Source: CAVYXZ01 sp965223835 (GTDB lineage Bacteria; Chloroflexota; Anaerolineae; Aggregatilineales; Phototrophicaceae). From it: a stretch of 64,000 bases of DNA. The notes under the pieces are model-generated. The model searched no databases and had not been told where the DNA came from. It saw only the letters and a program-made list of their open reading frames with translations. The translations under genes and the position numbers were made by a program. The stretch is taken from positions 4,216,001 through 4,280,000 of the forward strand of contig CBDCXQ010000001.1 in NCBI GenBank assembly GCA_965223835.1. Reading direction: 5' to 3'. Positions 1-9,193 of this stretch are shown here, one piece after another; position 1 is the stretch's first letter, and each line of letters starts with the position of its first letter.

Positions 1-318
1 TAATGTAAGGCTCAATCGACCCCAGATCAGGTTTTCGACCGGCTCACGCCATTCGAATGATTGACCAAAATCGCCTTTAGTAATTATGTTGCCAATCCAT
101 TTTGCATATTGAACATAAATCGGTTGATCGAGGCCAAATCGTTCGTTTAGTGCATCCAGCACTTCTTGCTCAACGGTCTCGCCCGCCGCTGAGAGATTAG
201 CCAGATACGATGTCAAGTAGTCGCCCGGTGGGAGTTGGATAATAATGAACGCGACAATCGACACCGCAAACATCGTGGGGATCATTAATAACAATCGTCG
301 AATAATAAATTGTACCAA
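1..318 (-). CDS. ABC transporter permease, DppB/OppB-like (partial, first 106 residues)
   Basis: The gene runs leftwards off the window edge, so only the N-terminal 106 codons are visible. A TTG start at 318-316 is chosen because GGAGG lies nine bases upstream. The protein opens with two Arg (FIIRRLLLMIP) and one hydrophobic segment (about residues 8-30), followed by QLPPGDYL and FGLDQPIYVQYAKWI. This arrangement is typical of the first helix and periplasmic loop of inner-membrane permeases that work with family-5 solute-binding proteins. It lies 64 bp downstream of such a binding protein, in the same direction, and is presumably co-transcribed with it and with the LacI gene. It would form half of the membrane channel for an oligopeptide- or oligosaccharide-type importer. 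The substrate cannot be read from this fragment. Confidence 0.85.
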   Translation of the reverse strand, partial: MVQFIIRRLLLMIPTMFAVSIVAFIIIQLPPGDYLTSYLANLSAAGETVEQEVLDALNERFGLDQPIYVQYAKWIGNIITKGDFGQSFEWREPVENLIWGRLSLTL

Positions 319-382
319 TGGAATTTGCCTCCAAGGCGGGTGTTGCCCTCAAACGACAACACCCATTATTTTTACCGGTTAC

Positions 383-2290
383 CTAGCTTGAGTAATAGTA
401 GGTAAATACGTTCGTCGGGGCCGGGTGCGGATACTTCCAACCAGCCGGGAATACGTCCGGGACGTTCTGCATGTTCACGTTGCGAATGCCATAGCCGGGG
501 GCACCCAACACAGTACCAATTGTGTAGAATTCATCCGCCGCGATTTCCAGAATCTCATTCATCAGCGCCGCTTGCTCATCAGGATCACCGGTCGCCTTCA
601 ACTGATTGTAGAGGTCCATCTGCCGTTTTGGCGCTTCCGGCGGTTCCACACCGCGGGCGTCACCATTGAACCAGAATTGCCACAGCATAGCGAAGTTGGA
701 TTCTCCACTGAAGGGGAAGTACCAGCGCGGTTCCAGAATTACATCCAGACCACCATCACCACCCCAGACAACTGCGTCATGCGAGTTGGCTTCTTTACGA
801 TCATACAAAATGGAGCGGTCTTCAACCACGACCTGCATATCAATGCCGACTTCGGCCCAGTAACCCGAGATCAGTTCCAGGGAGTCGATGCGGTCGGTCT
901 GTACCGTTGCCACTTCCACACCAATGATAATGCGTTCGCCATCCGGTCCCAGACGGAAGCCATCCGCATCACGCTCGGTATAACCGGCAGCATCCAGGTG
1001 CTCGTTCGCCAAATCAACATTATATTCAGTGTACTGGGTTGCCAGTCGTTCATTGTGGAACGGTGAGGTCGGACGCGGTGATGCCTGCCAGGGTTGGCCC
1101 TGACCCACGTAAATCAGGTCGATGATCTCCTGCCGATTAATCGCATGGGACAGACCAATACGGAAATCTTTGTTGTTGTAGATTTCGTTCTTAACCGGGT
1201 CTTCAATCGTCAGGTTCAGCGCGATAATCATGTTGTTCATGCCCGACGGAATGGTATCGAAGAAGGTGAAACCACCGGCTTCTTGATTGTCGAAGAAAAC
1301 CGCTTTGTTCGCCAATGAGCCGATATGACGGTCCTGCATGTCGATCTCGCCATTCAGCGCTTTGAGCACCAGCGTTTCGGTATCCTCGCCGACATCATAT
1401 TGCACGCGGTCGATATACGGATACTGGTTGCCTTCAGGATCAACTTTCCAGTAGTACGGATTACGCGTGGCCGTCATCTGGGTAATGTCGGCTGAGTGAT
1501 CAATATCCATCATCCAGGGGCCAATGACCGGTTTAATACGACGGAAACCATCACTATCCTGAATCATGATGTCCCACAGGTCAACCCAGGTATCCACACC
1601 AGCCTCGGCGACCAGCGCATCAATGCCATCGGGGTTAAAATCAGCATGAAATTCGGCTGCCCAGTGACGCGGGTAACGGGTAACTTCACGGCCATCGACC
1701 GCCGCCATAAACTGCGGGAACAGACCATTGGGACCTGAGAAGGTGAATTTCACGGTCAGATCATCCACCGCTTCCACGACACCGAGGTCACCATTGGTCA
1801 CCATCCAGGATGGTTTTGAAGGCCGAACTTCATCGTTGACAACCGCCGATTCGTACCAGAAAACAATGTCATGGGCGGTATATGGTTCACCGTCCGACCA
1901 CTTCATGCCTTCACGCAGGTTGAAGGTGTATTCAGTGGCGTCATCGTTTACTTCCCAGCTTTCGGCAACATTCGAGATAATGCCATCGAAATCGGGTGTC
2001 CAACGCAGCAGATTTTCGTAACCAAGAGTACGGACGACCAGCGCGAAGTCGTTACCACCGCGCATCCCCAGACGCCAGGTGCCGCCATACTGGCCTACAC
2101 TGTCAAAAGGTTCTACAACGAGGGGTGCAACGGGCAGCCGTTCTTCTACCGGCGGCAAATCACCAGCGGCGACCATATCAGCCAGCATCGGCGCTTCGTT
2201 GTACATCATATCCTGGGCGCTGAGACCCGAAAGGGAAATCATCAACGCCAAAACAAATGTTAAAAGTAACGTGAAACGCAGAGGTTTCAT
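383..2290 (-). CDS. ABC transporter substrate-binding protein, family 5 (SBP_bac_5)
   Basis: 635 residues, the usual size for extracytoplasmic family-5 binding proteins. A Sec signal peptide (MKPLRFTLLLTFVLALMISL) ends near LSAQD. There is no lipobox cysteine, so it is predicted to be a freely secreted or periplasm-like protein. Recognisable family features are the N-terminal lobe motif W.V.DDATEYTFNLREGMKWSDG and the FRIGLSHAINRQEII stretch. AGGAG precedes the ATG. The gene sits between a LacI regulator (98 bp upstream) and a permease (64 bp downstream). In Thermotogota and Chloroflexota, family-5 transporters under LacI-type control often import oligosaccharides rather than peptides. That substrate class is an inference here, not something visible in the sequence. 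Confidence 0.92.
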   Translation of the reverse strand: MKPLRFTLLLTFVLALMISLSGLSAQDMMYNEAPMLADMVAAGDLPPVEERLPVAPLVVEPFDSVGQYGGTWRLGMRGGNDFALVVRTLGYENLLRWTPDFDGIISNVAESWEVNDDATEYTFNLREGMKWSDGEPYTAHDIVFWYESAVVNDEVRPSKPSWMVTNGDLGVVEAVDDLTVKFTFSGPNGLFPQFMAAVDGREVTRYPRHWAAEFHADFNPDGIDALVAEAGVDTWVDLWDIMIQDSDGFRRIKPVIGPWMMDIDHSADITQMTATRNPYYWKVDPEGNQYPYIDRVQYDVGEDTETLVLKALNGEIDMQDRHIGSLANKAVFFDNQEAGGFTFFDTIPSGMNNMIIALNLTIEDPVKNEIYNNKDFRIGLSHAINRQEIIDLIYVGQGQPWQASPRPTSPFHNERLATQYTEYNVDLANEHLDAAGYTERDADGFRLGPDGERIIIGVEVATVQTDRIDSLELISGYWAEVGIDMQVVVEDRSILYDRKEANSHDAVVWGGDGGLDVILEPRWYFPFSGESNFAMLWQFWFNGDARGVEPPEAPKRQMDLYNQLKATGDPDEQAALMNEILEIAADEFYTIGTVLGAPGYGIRNVNMQNVPDVFPAGWKYPHPAPTNVFTYYYSS

Positions 2291-2387
2291 AAGTTATCAA
2301 TGCTCCTAATCTATTCTTCGTATCTGATTAGTCAAAAGTTGCAATCGCTATCGTCTATTCGAAAGCATCCCTCCTTTCGTTACCTCT

Positions 2388-3398
2388 TCATGGAGCGCTA
2401 TCCCGAATCACGAGGTCATGATTGAGTATCACGGATGTTTGCTCAACCCCGTTCTCCATTCGCTCCAATAACATGCGGGCTGCCATCGCCCCGACTTCCT
2501 GCTTGGTTTGCTTAAGCCGCAGGGTTGTCAAGGTGGGCTTCAGCAGTTCCGCCAAATAAATATCATCATAGCCAATAACGGCAATATCGTCGGGCACGTG
2601 CCGACCCAGATCGGCGCAAACCCGCAGCGCGCGTGCGGCCAGTTCATCATTAAAACACACAAGGCCGTCGATGCGTGGATTATTGGTCAGCAATTGCTGA
2701 ATAACTTCAAGATCACCTTTCAAGTCGGGGACCGTAAACGCCATCTGATGCGCTCTATCAACGGCAAAGCCGGCAGCTTGCAAGGCAAGTTCGAAACCCC
2801 GACAACGTTGCGAACCGGCATAAGTCTCGTTATTCATCCCGATATAGGCCAGATGTTGTCGCCCGCTTTGCAAGAGATGGTTGACCGCCAACGCAATTGA
2901 TCGAATCTCATCAACATAAATCAGGCCTGCGGCAGCTGGGTCGGCCATTGTGTTGATGACAACTGCCGCCCGCTGGTGGCGCAAAAATTCATTGAGTTCT
3001 TCGGTTGGGATCCGGGTTGTAAGCACAATCACACCGTCAACGCGATCTTCTTCAAACAGGTCTAAAATCGCTCGTTCACGGTCGAGGTTGCCACGCGTGT
3101 TACACAGCAAGATATGGTAGCCGCTTTCCCACAGGACACTTTCACTCCCGTCGAGAATCGCGCCGAAGTATGCGCTGGAGTAACTGGGGATAACGACACC
3201 GATACGCTGGGTTTGGGCGGTTGCGAGGCTGCGGGCGACGCGGTTGGGGCGGTAATCTAATTCGCGCATCACCCGCAAAACATGCTGGCGCGTTTCCTCG
3301 CTAATTTCGCCTTTGTTGTTGAGCACCCGTGAAACTGTCATGGTCGAAACATCGGCTTTTTCGGCCACATCAGCTAAAGTAACCCGGTCTTTTGGCAT
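2388..3398 (-). CDS. LacI-family transcriptional regulator
   Basis: 336 residues from ATG 3398 (an upstream in-frame TTG at 3407 lacks a better ribosome site). The N-terminal LacI helix-turn-helix VTLADVAEKADVSTMTVSRV is followed by the hinge helix region YRPNRVARSLATAQTQRIGVV. Then comes a periplasmic-binding-protein-like effector domain containing AVIGYDDIYLAELLKPTLTT, which is diagnostic of the family. It is the first gene of a leftward run: regulator, solute-binding protein, permease. A 24-bp palindrome 37 bp upstream of the start is the likely operator, implying autoregulation and control of the transporter. The effector is unknown but is normally a sugar in this family. Confidence 0.95.
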   Translation of the reverse strand: MPKDRVTLADVAEKADVSTMTVSRVLNNKGEISEETRQHVLRVMRELDYRPNRVARSLATAQTQRIGVVIPSYSSAYFGAILDGSESVLWESGYHILLCNTRGNLDRERAILDLFEEDRVDGVIVLTTRIPTEELNEFLRHQRAAVVINTMADPAAAGLIYVDEIRSIALAVNHLLQSGRQHLAYIGMNNETYAGSQRCRGFELALQAAGFAVDRAHQMAFTVPDLKGDLEVIQQLLTNNPRIDGLVCFNDELAARALRVCADLGRHVPDDIAVIGYDDIYLAELLKPTLTTLRLKQTKQEVGAMAARMLLERMENGVEQTSVILNHDLVIRDSAP

Positions 3399-3434
3399 CG
3401 TTTCCAAAAATTTTGTATATGATATATTCTTAAA

Positions 3435-3458
3435 GTTAGCGGTTACGTTACCGCTAAC
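3435..3458. promoter_or_regulatory. LacI-type operator palindrome
   Basis: GTTAGCGGT-TACGTT-ACCGCTAAC: nine-base perfect arms around a six-base centre, 37-60 bp upstream of the LacI-family start. The central GGTTACGTTACC resembles the near-palindromic CG-centred sites that LacI-family repressors bind. The AT-rich stretch between it and the gene (3400-3434) would hold the promoter, so binding should block or modulate transcription of the regulator-transporter operon. Confidence 0.75.
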
Positions 3459-3676
3459 ACGCCTTAAGTGCCGTAAGCCTATATCGTTTCCATTTATTTG
3501 TCAAGAAAATAACAAATTTCGAAAGTCGGGCTTACATCGGCAAGATGACCGACCACCTATTGCCCTGCTCACCCCATCTGGCTATTCTTTAGGAGAATTT
3601 TACGTTGGATTGTTAGGATTTTGTGTAAAATTGATAACAGGACGATGATCTGGTCGGCCCTCAAGGACATTTCTCT

Positions 3677-5260
3677 ATGACCATCAGTGAAAGTAAGCGC
3701 CTGGATTCACTCTATCGCATTGCCCGTGCCCTGCACGATCAGGATATGAATGTACTGTCGATCTTGCAAACGGTGCTATCAATGACCGGCGAGGCAATCC
3801 AGGCGAAACACGGCTGTGTGATTACGCTCGATGCAGATAACCGTATCCAGGAAGCCTACATTCTGAACAATACCGAACAATCCAATGCCGAAAAACAGCT
3901 CTGGAATCTGTTGATTAATCGCGGGTTGATCGGCTTTGTCCATCATGGTCAACGAACTATCATTGTGCGCGACATCACCACCGACCCCCGTTGGCCCTAC
4001 TTACCCGATTCACCACTGGTGCCAGGTGTTGGTTCAGCGATTGGCCTGCCCTTAGAAAAAAATGGCGCGACCTTTGGGGTGATGATTTTGCTGCACAAGG
4101 TTGTGGATTATTTCAACCCGGAGATTACGGATATGTTGGAGGCCATTGCCAACATGTCTTCCGCCGCCATCAGTAACGCGGTTGAGTTCAGCACCACGGA
4201 ACGCAGCCGGGCACGTTACCAATGGTTGTTCAACGACTCGATTATGCCCATCATCTTAACCAACCTGGATGGCAAGATTGTCGACGCCAATCGCCAGGCC
4301 TGCGACTTCCTGGGATATGAACATGATCGACTGGTCGGGCTGCCCATCACGAATGTTCATCGCATGGGCACCGGCCCAATTGGCGCCGATCGTTTTGCGA
4401 ATTTGCAAGAAGGCAAGGAAGTCGGTTTTCGAACGACCGCCTGGAAACAGGACGGTATTGATGTGCCAGTCAATGTGCGGGCACGCCGGATCTCATTGCA
4501 TGACCGTGATTTGATCGAATGGGTGGAGCAAGATGTCAGTCCACAATTGGAACTTGAACAACTCCGCGCCGATCTTTCAGCCATGGTTTATCATGATCTA
4601 CGCGGCCCCTTGCACACCATCAACAGCAGTTTTTCGACATTGGGCCGGTTGCTGATAAACAATGACAATGATGCAGTCCTGAACTTGATTCAGGTCGGCA
4701 TGCGCAGCACCCGCCAGCTATCGCGCATGGTGGAGAGTTTGCTGGATATTCAACGGCTGGAAGAAGGCAGTGCCGTGTTGGACCGCAAAGAAACCTCGAT
4801 CCACAATCTACTGGCAAGTGCGGCGGAATTGGTGCAGCCACTAGCCTCTGAATCGAAACAACGGCTCCGTTTCGCCATTGCCAACGACCTGCCTTTTGTC
4901 GAGTTGGATGCTGACATGATTCAACGGGTGGTCATTAACCTGATGGAAAACGCCGTAAAATATACACCTACCGGGGGCGACATTACGCTGGGCGCATTGT
5001 TGCGCGATGATAAGCTGTGTATCAGCGTTCAGGATAGCGGGCCGGGCATCCCCAAAAATTTGCAGCATCAAATCTTTGATAAGTTCAGCCGGGTCAAATA
5101 TAACGATGCCCCCAAAGGTGTTGGGTTAGGGTTGGCTTTTTGTCGCCTGGCGGTCGAGGCTCACGCGGGCAAAATCTGGGTCGAAAGCGAACCCGGCCAA
5201 GGATCAACCTTCTGGTTTTCGCTGCCGTTAGCCAGTCAAAAACAACTCGAATCGGCTTAG
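3677..5260 (+). CDS. Soluble sensor histidine kinase (GAF-PAS-HisKA-HATPase)
   Basis: 527 residues without membrane segments, so a cytoplasmic sensor. The order is: GAF domain (about 20-170), PAS domain (about 180-290, with MPIILTNLDGKIVDANRQAC), HisKA dimerisation domain with H-box MVYHDLRGPLHTI (phospho-acceptor His306), and a HATPase domain with N-box INLMENAVKYTP, G1 DSGPGIP and G2 GVGLGLAF. AAGGA lies nine bases before the ATG. No response regulator is adjacent, so it is an orphan. The nearest single-domain receiver in the window is 13 kb away at 18.8 kb. Its TAG stop overlaps the stop of the convergent MaoC gene by four bases. GAF and PAS domains suggest a small-molecule, redox or light signal, but none can be named. 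Confidence 0.93.
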   Translation: MTISESKRLDSLYRIARALHDQDMNVLSILQTVLSMTGEAIQAKHGCVITLDADNRIQEAYILNNTEQSNAEKQLWNLLINRGLIGFVHHGQRTIIVRDITTDPRWPYLPDSPLVPGVGSAIGLPLEKNGATFGVMILLHKVVDYFNPEITDMLEAIANMSSAAISNAVEFSTTERSRARYQWLFNDSIMPIILTNLDGKIVDANRQACDFLGYEHDRLVGLPITNVHRMGTGPIGADRFANLQEGKEVGFRTTAWKQDGIDVPVNVRARRISLHDRDLIEWVEQDVSPQLELEQLRADLSAMVYHDLRGPLHTINSSFSTLGRLLINNDNDAVLNLIQVGMRSTRQLSRMVESLLDIQRLEEGSAVLDRKETSIHNLLASAAELVQPLASESKQRLRFAIANDLPFVELDADMIQRVVINLMENAVKYTPTGGDITLGALLRDDKLCISVQDSGPGIPKNLQHQIFDKFSRVKYNDAPKGVGLGLAFCRLAVEAHAGKIWVESEPGQGSTFWFSLPLASQKQLESA

Positions 5261-5730
5261 GCCTCGTCGGGCTGGGACGCCATCAACATGGTCATTGTGC
5301 CCGATTGGACGATTTTGCCATCCTGATTGATGATGCGTACCGCACTGGTGACCGTGCCACCACCCAGTCGGCGCATTGGCTTCAGTTCCACGACTTCGAC
5401 TTCAGCAAAGAGCGTGTCACCAATAAAGACCGGCAGGCTGAACTTCATCTCGACACCTCGAAACGTAATGGTCGTGCCTTCCAAAAAGCCCAACTGGTAA
5501 ATTTGACCGATAGCATAACTCAGCGTCAACATACCGTGCGCCACGCGCTGACCGACCATATGCTGTTTGGTAAATTCCGCATCCGTGTGCATGGGGTTGT
5601 AATCCCCGGTCAACGCTGCAAACTGGACGACATCAGCTTCGGTAATCGTGCGGGCACGGGTCCGCAGCTTCATGCCCAGTTCAAATTCCTCAAAATACAT
5701 ACCCAGCGGGCCATTGTCTGTATATTTCAT
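5257..5730 (-). CDS. MaoC-family (R)-specific hydratase/dehydratase
   Basis: 157 residues, the single-hotdog length of MaoC-type enoyl hydratases. The catalytic Asp-X4-His of the hydratase family is present in LTGDYNPMHTD (Asp43, His48), followed by VAHGMLTLSYAIGQI, a conserved family stretch. The start at 5730 is chosen because AAGG lies seven bases upstream and the family motif begins at the right distance. Longer frames to 5967 would run through the promoter of the divergent regulator. Probable reaction: reversible hydration of a 2-enoyl-CoA or related thioester. The gene stands alone between a histidine kinase and a LuxR-type regulator, so its pathway is not indicated by neighbours. Confidence 0.9.
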   Translation of the reverse strand: MKYTDNGPLGMYFEEFELGMKLRTRARTITEADVVQFAALTGDYNPMHTDAEFTKQHMVGQRVAHGMLTLSYAIGQIYQLGFLEGTTITFRGVEMKFSLPVFIGDTLFAEVEVVELKPMRRLGGGTVTSAVRIINQDGKIVQSGTMTMLMASQPDEA

Positions 5731-5928
5731 AAAACGCCTTTCGTATGGAAATATCGCTGGAGACCCCAACAAAAGGTAGCAACACAGCACATTGGACGGT
5801 TGATACACCAACGTGGATATGAGCCTCCACAAAGTGGCGATTGTAGCCCTCACCTGAATTAAATGACAGGGATATGATCGAAAAGCGCTGATTTTATGTG
5901 GCCGATCACGTTTTTCAGGCCCAGCGCC

Positions 5929-5937
5929 TGTTATAAT
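5929..5937 (+). promoter_or_regulatory. Extended -10 promoter for the LuxR-type ATPase gene
   Basis: TGTTATAAT is a perfect extended -10 element (TGnTATAAT). It is 33 bp upstream of the ATG of the 888-aa regulator, giving a predicted 5' leader of about 26 nt. No good -35 box is seen, which fits extended -10 promoters. Confidence 0.55.
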
Positions 5938-5969
5938 CTTAGCAAAGTCCTTAGAGCGGAAGCACACGC

Positions 5970-8636
5970 ATGGTATCTCCAGACCACCACTTCCCGCGCT
6001 ATGCTACTCCCTTCATCGGTAGAGATTCAGAACTGGAGGACATCACCAGGTTACTCACAAATCCGGCTTGCCGGTTGCTAACCCTGATCGGTCTCGGTGG
6101 GGTTGGCAAAACACGCCTGGCAATTGAGATCGCAGCCCGACTGGCTGATGAGTTTCCCGATGGCATCTATTTCGTGCCACTCCAGTCGCTGCAATCTCCA
6201 GACCAGCTGGTTACGGCGGTGATTGCCGCACTCAACCTGCAACAATCCGATCAACACCCTCAGGAAAATCTTCTACGGTATCTCACCAAGAAGCGCCTCT
6301 TGCTGCTACTGGATAACTTTGAACATCTTCGTGAGGGCGGCCCGCTGCTCGGCGACATTCTGAACACGGCCTCACATGTCAAACTCCTCGTCACGTCGCG
6401 CGAAGCTCTGCGGTTGCAGGATGAATGGCTGCGGCAAGTGCGCGGCCTGGACTATCCCGCTGAGACGACACCCGTTCCAGACGGCACTTCCAGCGCGGTG
6501 CAATTGTTCGTCAACCGGGCACAACGTCTGCGCGGCGACCTCGACATTGATACTCAGCATCCCCACATTGTGCGCATCTGCCAACTGGTGGAGGGGATGC
6601 CGCTGGCGCTGGAACTGGCAGCAGGTTGGGTGAAATCGCTCTCCTGCCCGGAGATCGCCCACGAACTCCAGCACAATCTCGTTTTCTTGTCGACACGGGC
6701 GACGGACACCCCCGCACGCCATCGTAGTATGCAAGTGGTATTCGATTATTCCTGGCAAATGCTGACCCTGGAGGAACAAGTTACCCTGTCCCGCTTTAGT
6801 GTGTTCCGCGGTGGCTGCACGCGCGCAGCAGCGGAACAGGTCACCGGCGCGACGCTGGGCAATCTAGCTTCATTGGTGGAGAAGTCCTTGCTGCGGCACA
6901 ATCCGAATACTGGTCGCTATGACATCCACGAATTGCTACGGCAGTACGCTGAGGAAAAACTTCTCGCAGCAGGTGAGGAGACCTTAATCCGTGATACCCA
7001 CGCCAAGTACTATGGAGCCACATTCCATGCGCGTGAAAACGACCGACGCGGACCGCGACAGATCGCCTACTGGGATGCCATTGGTGCGGACCTGGACAAT
7101 ATCCGTGTGGTCTGGGCCTGGGCCTTGCAACGCGAAAATTATGAGATTATCTACCAGCTTACTGAACCCGTCTGGAGCTACTTCTTCTTTCGTTCCCGCA
7201 CGTTTGAAGCCAACGTCATGTATGCGACTGCCCGCCACAAGTTGGAAAAATACACCGATCAACGAGAGCAGGCCATTCTTGCCCACCTGTTGTCGCGTAT
7301 AGGCGGATGCGGGTTGGTCTACTATCACTTCGAGGAAGGCGAAGCGGCGTTACGGCAGAGCATGGCGATCGCCCAGGCACAGCACGATCTTGATGCCTAT
7401 TACTACGCTTATCGCTTATTGGGAAAGATTGTCTGGCAACATGATGGCTATGCACAGATCGAATTTGTCCGGCAGGCTGCTGAGGCCGGTATCGCTTATT
7501 ATCGTCAACACGGCGATCACTTTTACCTGTCTCATATGCTGGAAGATTTAGCGTACGTGTATGAGAGCATGAATCAGATGGACAAAAGCCGCCCTTTGTT
7601 GCTCGAAAGCCTCGAACTACGCCGGGCACATGGCGACCTATACGGTATTGCAGTCATACTCGGTAATTTGGGTACGCAAGCAATGGTAAGCGGTCACTGG
7701 GATGAAGCCGAGCGCTATCTGACCGAAGCGCTGGATAGGCAGCGTGAGAGTGGTTCGAAAGGTGGAATCATGATGATCTTGGCCCGCCTCAGCCAGGTTG
7801 CTCTCGCTACCGGTGATTTCCAGCGGGCTCGACATTACGCCCAGGACATCCTGACGTTGCTAGAACAGGGTGGGGTCATGTTCCAGCAACATTGGCCGAT
7901 GCTAACGAGTTACCGGTGTCTGGGGTTGATCGCTGTGGCACAGGGCAACTATGTCGAGGCGCGTCAGATCGTCGATATCATGTTCGCCAATCTTGGCAAG
8001 CGCGGCGGCGGGCGCGGCGACTCGATGTTTCTGCGAATCTGGGTGTGGTGCGGGCAGGGACAGTTTGATACTGCCGCTGACGACCTGTGCGAAGTCTTGC
8101 CCTTCAAACTACAGTGGTATCAGAAAGTTGAAGTGCTGTTTCTGATTGCTGCTATTACCTTTATCTTCTCCCATCGCGGCGAATACGTCCGCGCCACTGA
8201 GTTGCTGGGACTGGTCTTCAGCCGCCTAGAAAGCCCTCGCGGCTATCTGGAAAAGCATCAGGGCATCATACAACTCCGAGTAGATCTCGAAGCTCAGCTT
8301 GGTTTAGAGGCTTATACTGCTGCCTGGTCACTGGGCGCACAGCTTGATATCCAGCAGGTGGTTGCCGAATTGATGCATGAGTTCAGCAGAGCAGAAGACG
8401 ATTCAATCACACGAGCAAATGATGCCCTGCTCGATCCCCTCACCCCCCGCGAACTGGAAGTGCTACGACTGCTGGAAGAAGGCCTGACTAACCCGCAGAT
8501 TGCCGAGCGCCTGGTCATCACCACCGGCGCAGTCAAACGCTATACCAGCAACATCTATGGCAAACTAACCGTCAAGAATCGTGCCCAGGCTGTTTCACAG
8601 GCGCAAGCACTTGGACTGCTCCAATCCCAACCCTGA
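5970..8636 (+). CDS. LuxR-family regulator with NB-ARC/AAA ATPase and TPR domains
   Basis: 888 residues. The N-terminal P-loop ATPase has Walker A GLGGVGKT (41-48) and Walker B LLLLLDNFEHL (Asp115), with LVTSREALRL behind it as in MalT/AfsR-like STAND ATPases. A long middle region (about 350-800) is made of helical TPR-like repeats. The C terminus carries a LuxR helix-turn-helix from about residue 821 (LTPRELEVLRLLEEGLTNPQ, ending AVSQAQALGLL). Such proteins act as ligand-triggered ATP-dependent activators and are strongly expanded in Chloroflexota. An extended -10 promoter lies just upstream. The 109-aa membrane protein starts 81 bp downstream on the same strand and may be co-transcribed. 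Ligand and targets are unknown. Confidence 0.92.
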   Translation: MVSPDHHFPRYATPFIGRDSELEDITRLLTNPACRLLTLIGLGGVGKTRLAIEIAARLADEFPDGIYFVPLQSLQSPDQLVTAVIAALNLQQSDQHPQENLLRYLTKKRLLLLLDNFEHLREGGPLLGDILNTASHVKLLVTSREALRLQDEWLRQVRGLDYPAETTPVPDGTSSAVQLFVNRAQRLRGDLDIDTQHPHIVRICQLVEGMPLALELAAGWVKSLSCPEIAHELQHNLVFLSTRATDTPARHRSMQVVFDYSWQMLTLEEQVTLSRFSVFRGGCTRAAAEQVTGATLGNLASLVEKSLLRHNPNTGRYDIHELLRQYAEEKLLAAGEETLIRDTHAKYYGATFHARENDRRGPRQIAYWDAIGADLDNIRVVWAWALQRENYEIIYQLTEPVWSYFFFRSRTFEANVMYATARHKLEKYTDQREQAILAHLLSRIGGCGLVYYHFEEGEAALRQSMAIAQAQHDLDAYYYAYRLLGKIVWQHDGYAQIEFVRQAAEAGIAYYRQHGDHFYLSHMLEDLAYVYESMNQMDKSRPLLLESLELRRAHGDLYGIAVILGNLGTQAMVSGHWDEAERYLTEALDRQRESGSKGGIMMILARLSQVALATGDFQRARHYAQDILTLLEQGGVMFQQHWPMLTSYRCLGLIAVAQGNYVEARQIVDIMFANLGKRGGGRGDSMFLRIWVWCGQGQFDTAADDLCEVLPFKLQWYQKVEVLFLIAAITFIFSHRGEYVRATELLGLVFSRLESPRGYLEKHQGIIQLRVDLEAQLGLEAYTAAWSLGAQLDIQQVVAELMHEFSRAEDDSITRANDALLDPLTPRELEVLRLLEEGLTNPQIAERLVITTGAVKRYTSNIYGKLTVKNRAQAVSQAQALGLLQSQP

Positions 8637-8716
8637 TCCCAACCCCCAGCAGGCTGCCAACCGCATAATCCCAACTGTACCGTTGCCTTCAAACAGCAAT
8701 GTGAGAAGGCATAGAA

Positions 8717-9046
8717 ATGCGCAAATTGGCACATCTGGGGGTGATCCTGCTGTTAAGCTGCCTGCTCGCTATCGGGGTGGCATACATCGTCGGCTCCCGC
8801 TCGGCGACCAGTATCGTGACCACCTATTTTGACAACCAGGGGGAAGCTTATGTCATGTATATCCGGGATACGGCCTACGATCTCCGGTTGTGGCTGGCGG
8901 GTACTCGCTGTTTCAAACCGTTACCGCTGCGGGTCACCACAAATCACGAGGAGATGATTAACATAGTCGTACTGGATACCGGCCAAGGCTTCGTCCTCAT
9001 GGATAAACACGGAGCCGATACCGTGATGCGGCTCCGCTGTGAATAA
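8717..9046 (+). CDS. Small membrane-anchored hypothetical protein
   Basis: 109 residues, not recognised. MRKLAHLG followed by a hydrophobic stretch (VILLLSCLLAIGVAYIV, about 8-26) forms a signal anchor, leaving an outside domain of about 80 residues with two Cys (in TRCFKP and the terminal RCE). GAGAAGG precedes the ATG, supporting translation. It follows the LuxR-type ATPase by 81 bp on the same strand. A sensory or accessory role with that regulator is possible, but only position supports it. Confidence 0.65.
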   Translation: MRKLAHLGVILLLSCLLAIGVAYIVGSRSATSIVTTYFDNQGEAYVMYIRDTAYDLRLWLAGTRCFKPLPLRVTTNHEEMINIVVLDTGQGFVLMDKHGADTVMRLRCE

Positions 9047-9143
9047 CCGAACTACCTCTCATCACTCAAACGTTTCCGTTTGGTGTTGGGAATGCTTCTA
9101 AAAGCTGACTTTCCAATTACAGAACGGTCTCGATATTGTGCAA

Positions 9144-9174
9144 CCAAAAAGGGCCGACCCAGTGGCCGACCCTT
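9144..9174 (-). terminator. Intrinsic terminator of the leftward propeller gene
   Basis: On the minus strand, an 11-bp stem (AAGGGTCGGCC / GGTCGGCCCTT, two G-U pairs) with a four-base loop is followed at once by a T run (CTTTTTGG). It starts 20 bp after the stop of the 9194-10717 gene. On the plus strand the two G-U positions become mismatches, so the terminator is directional. Confidence 0.8.
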
Positions 9175-9193
9175 GAGTGTATTCAGGCTAAAT

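Noticed and set aside
425..1066. Long plus-strand open frame inside the solute-binding protein gene
   Set aside because: Antisense shadow of a clear gene; no ribosome site and no recognisable protein.
5140..5862. 240-codon plus-strand frame across the kinase end and the MaoC gene
   Set aside because: Antisense to the MaoC motifs and out of frame with the kinase; composition not protein-like.
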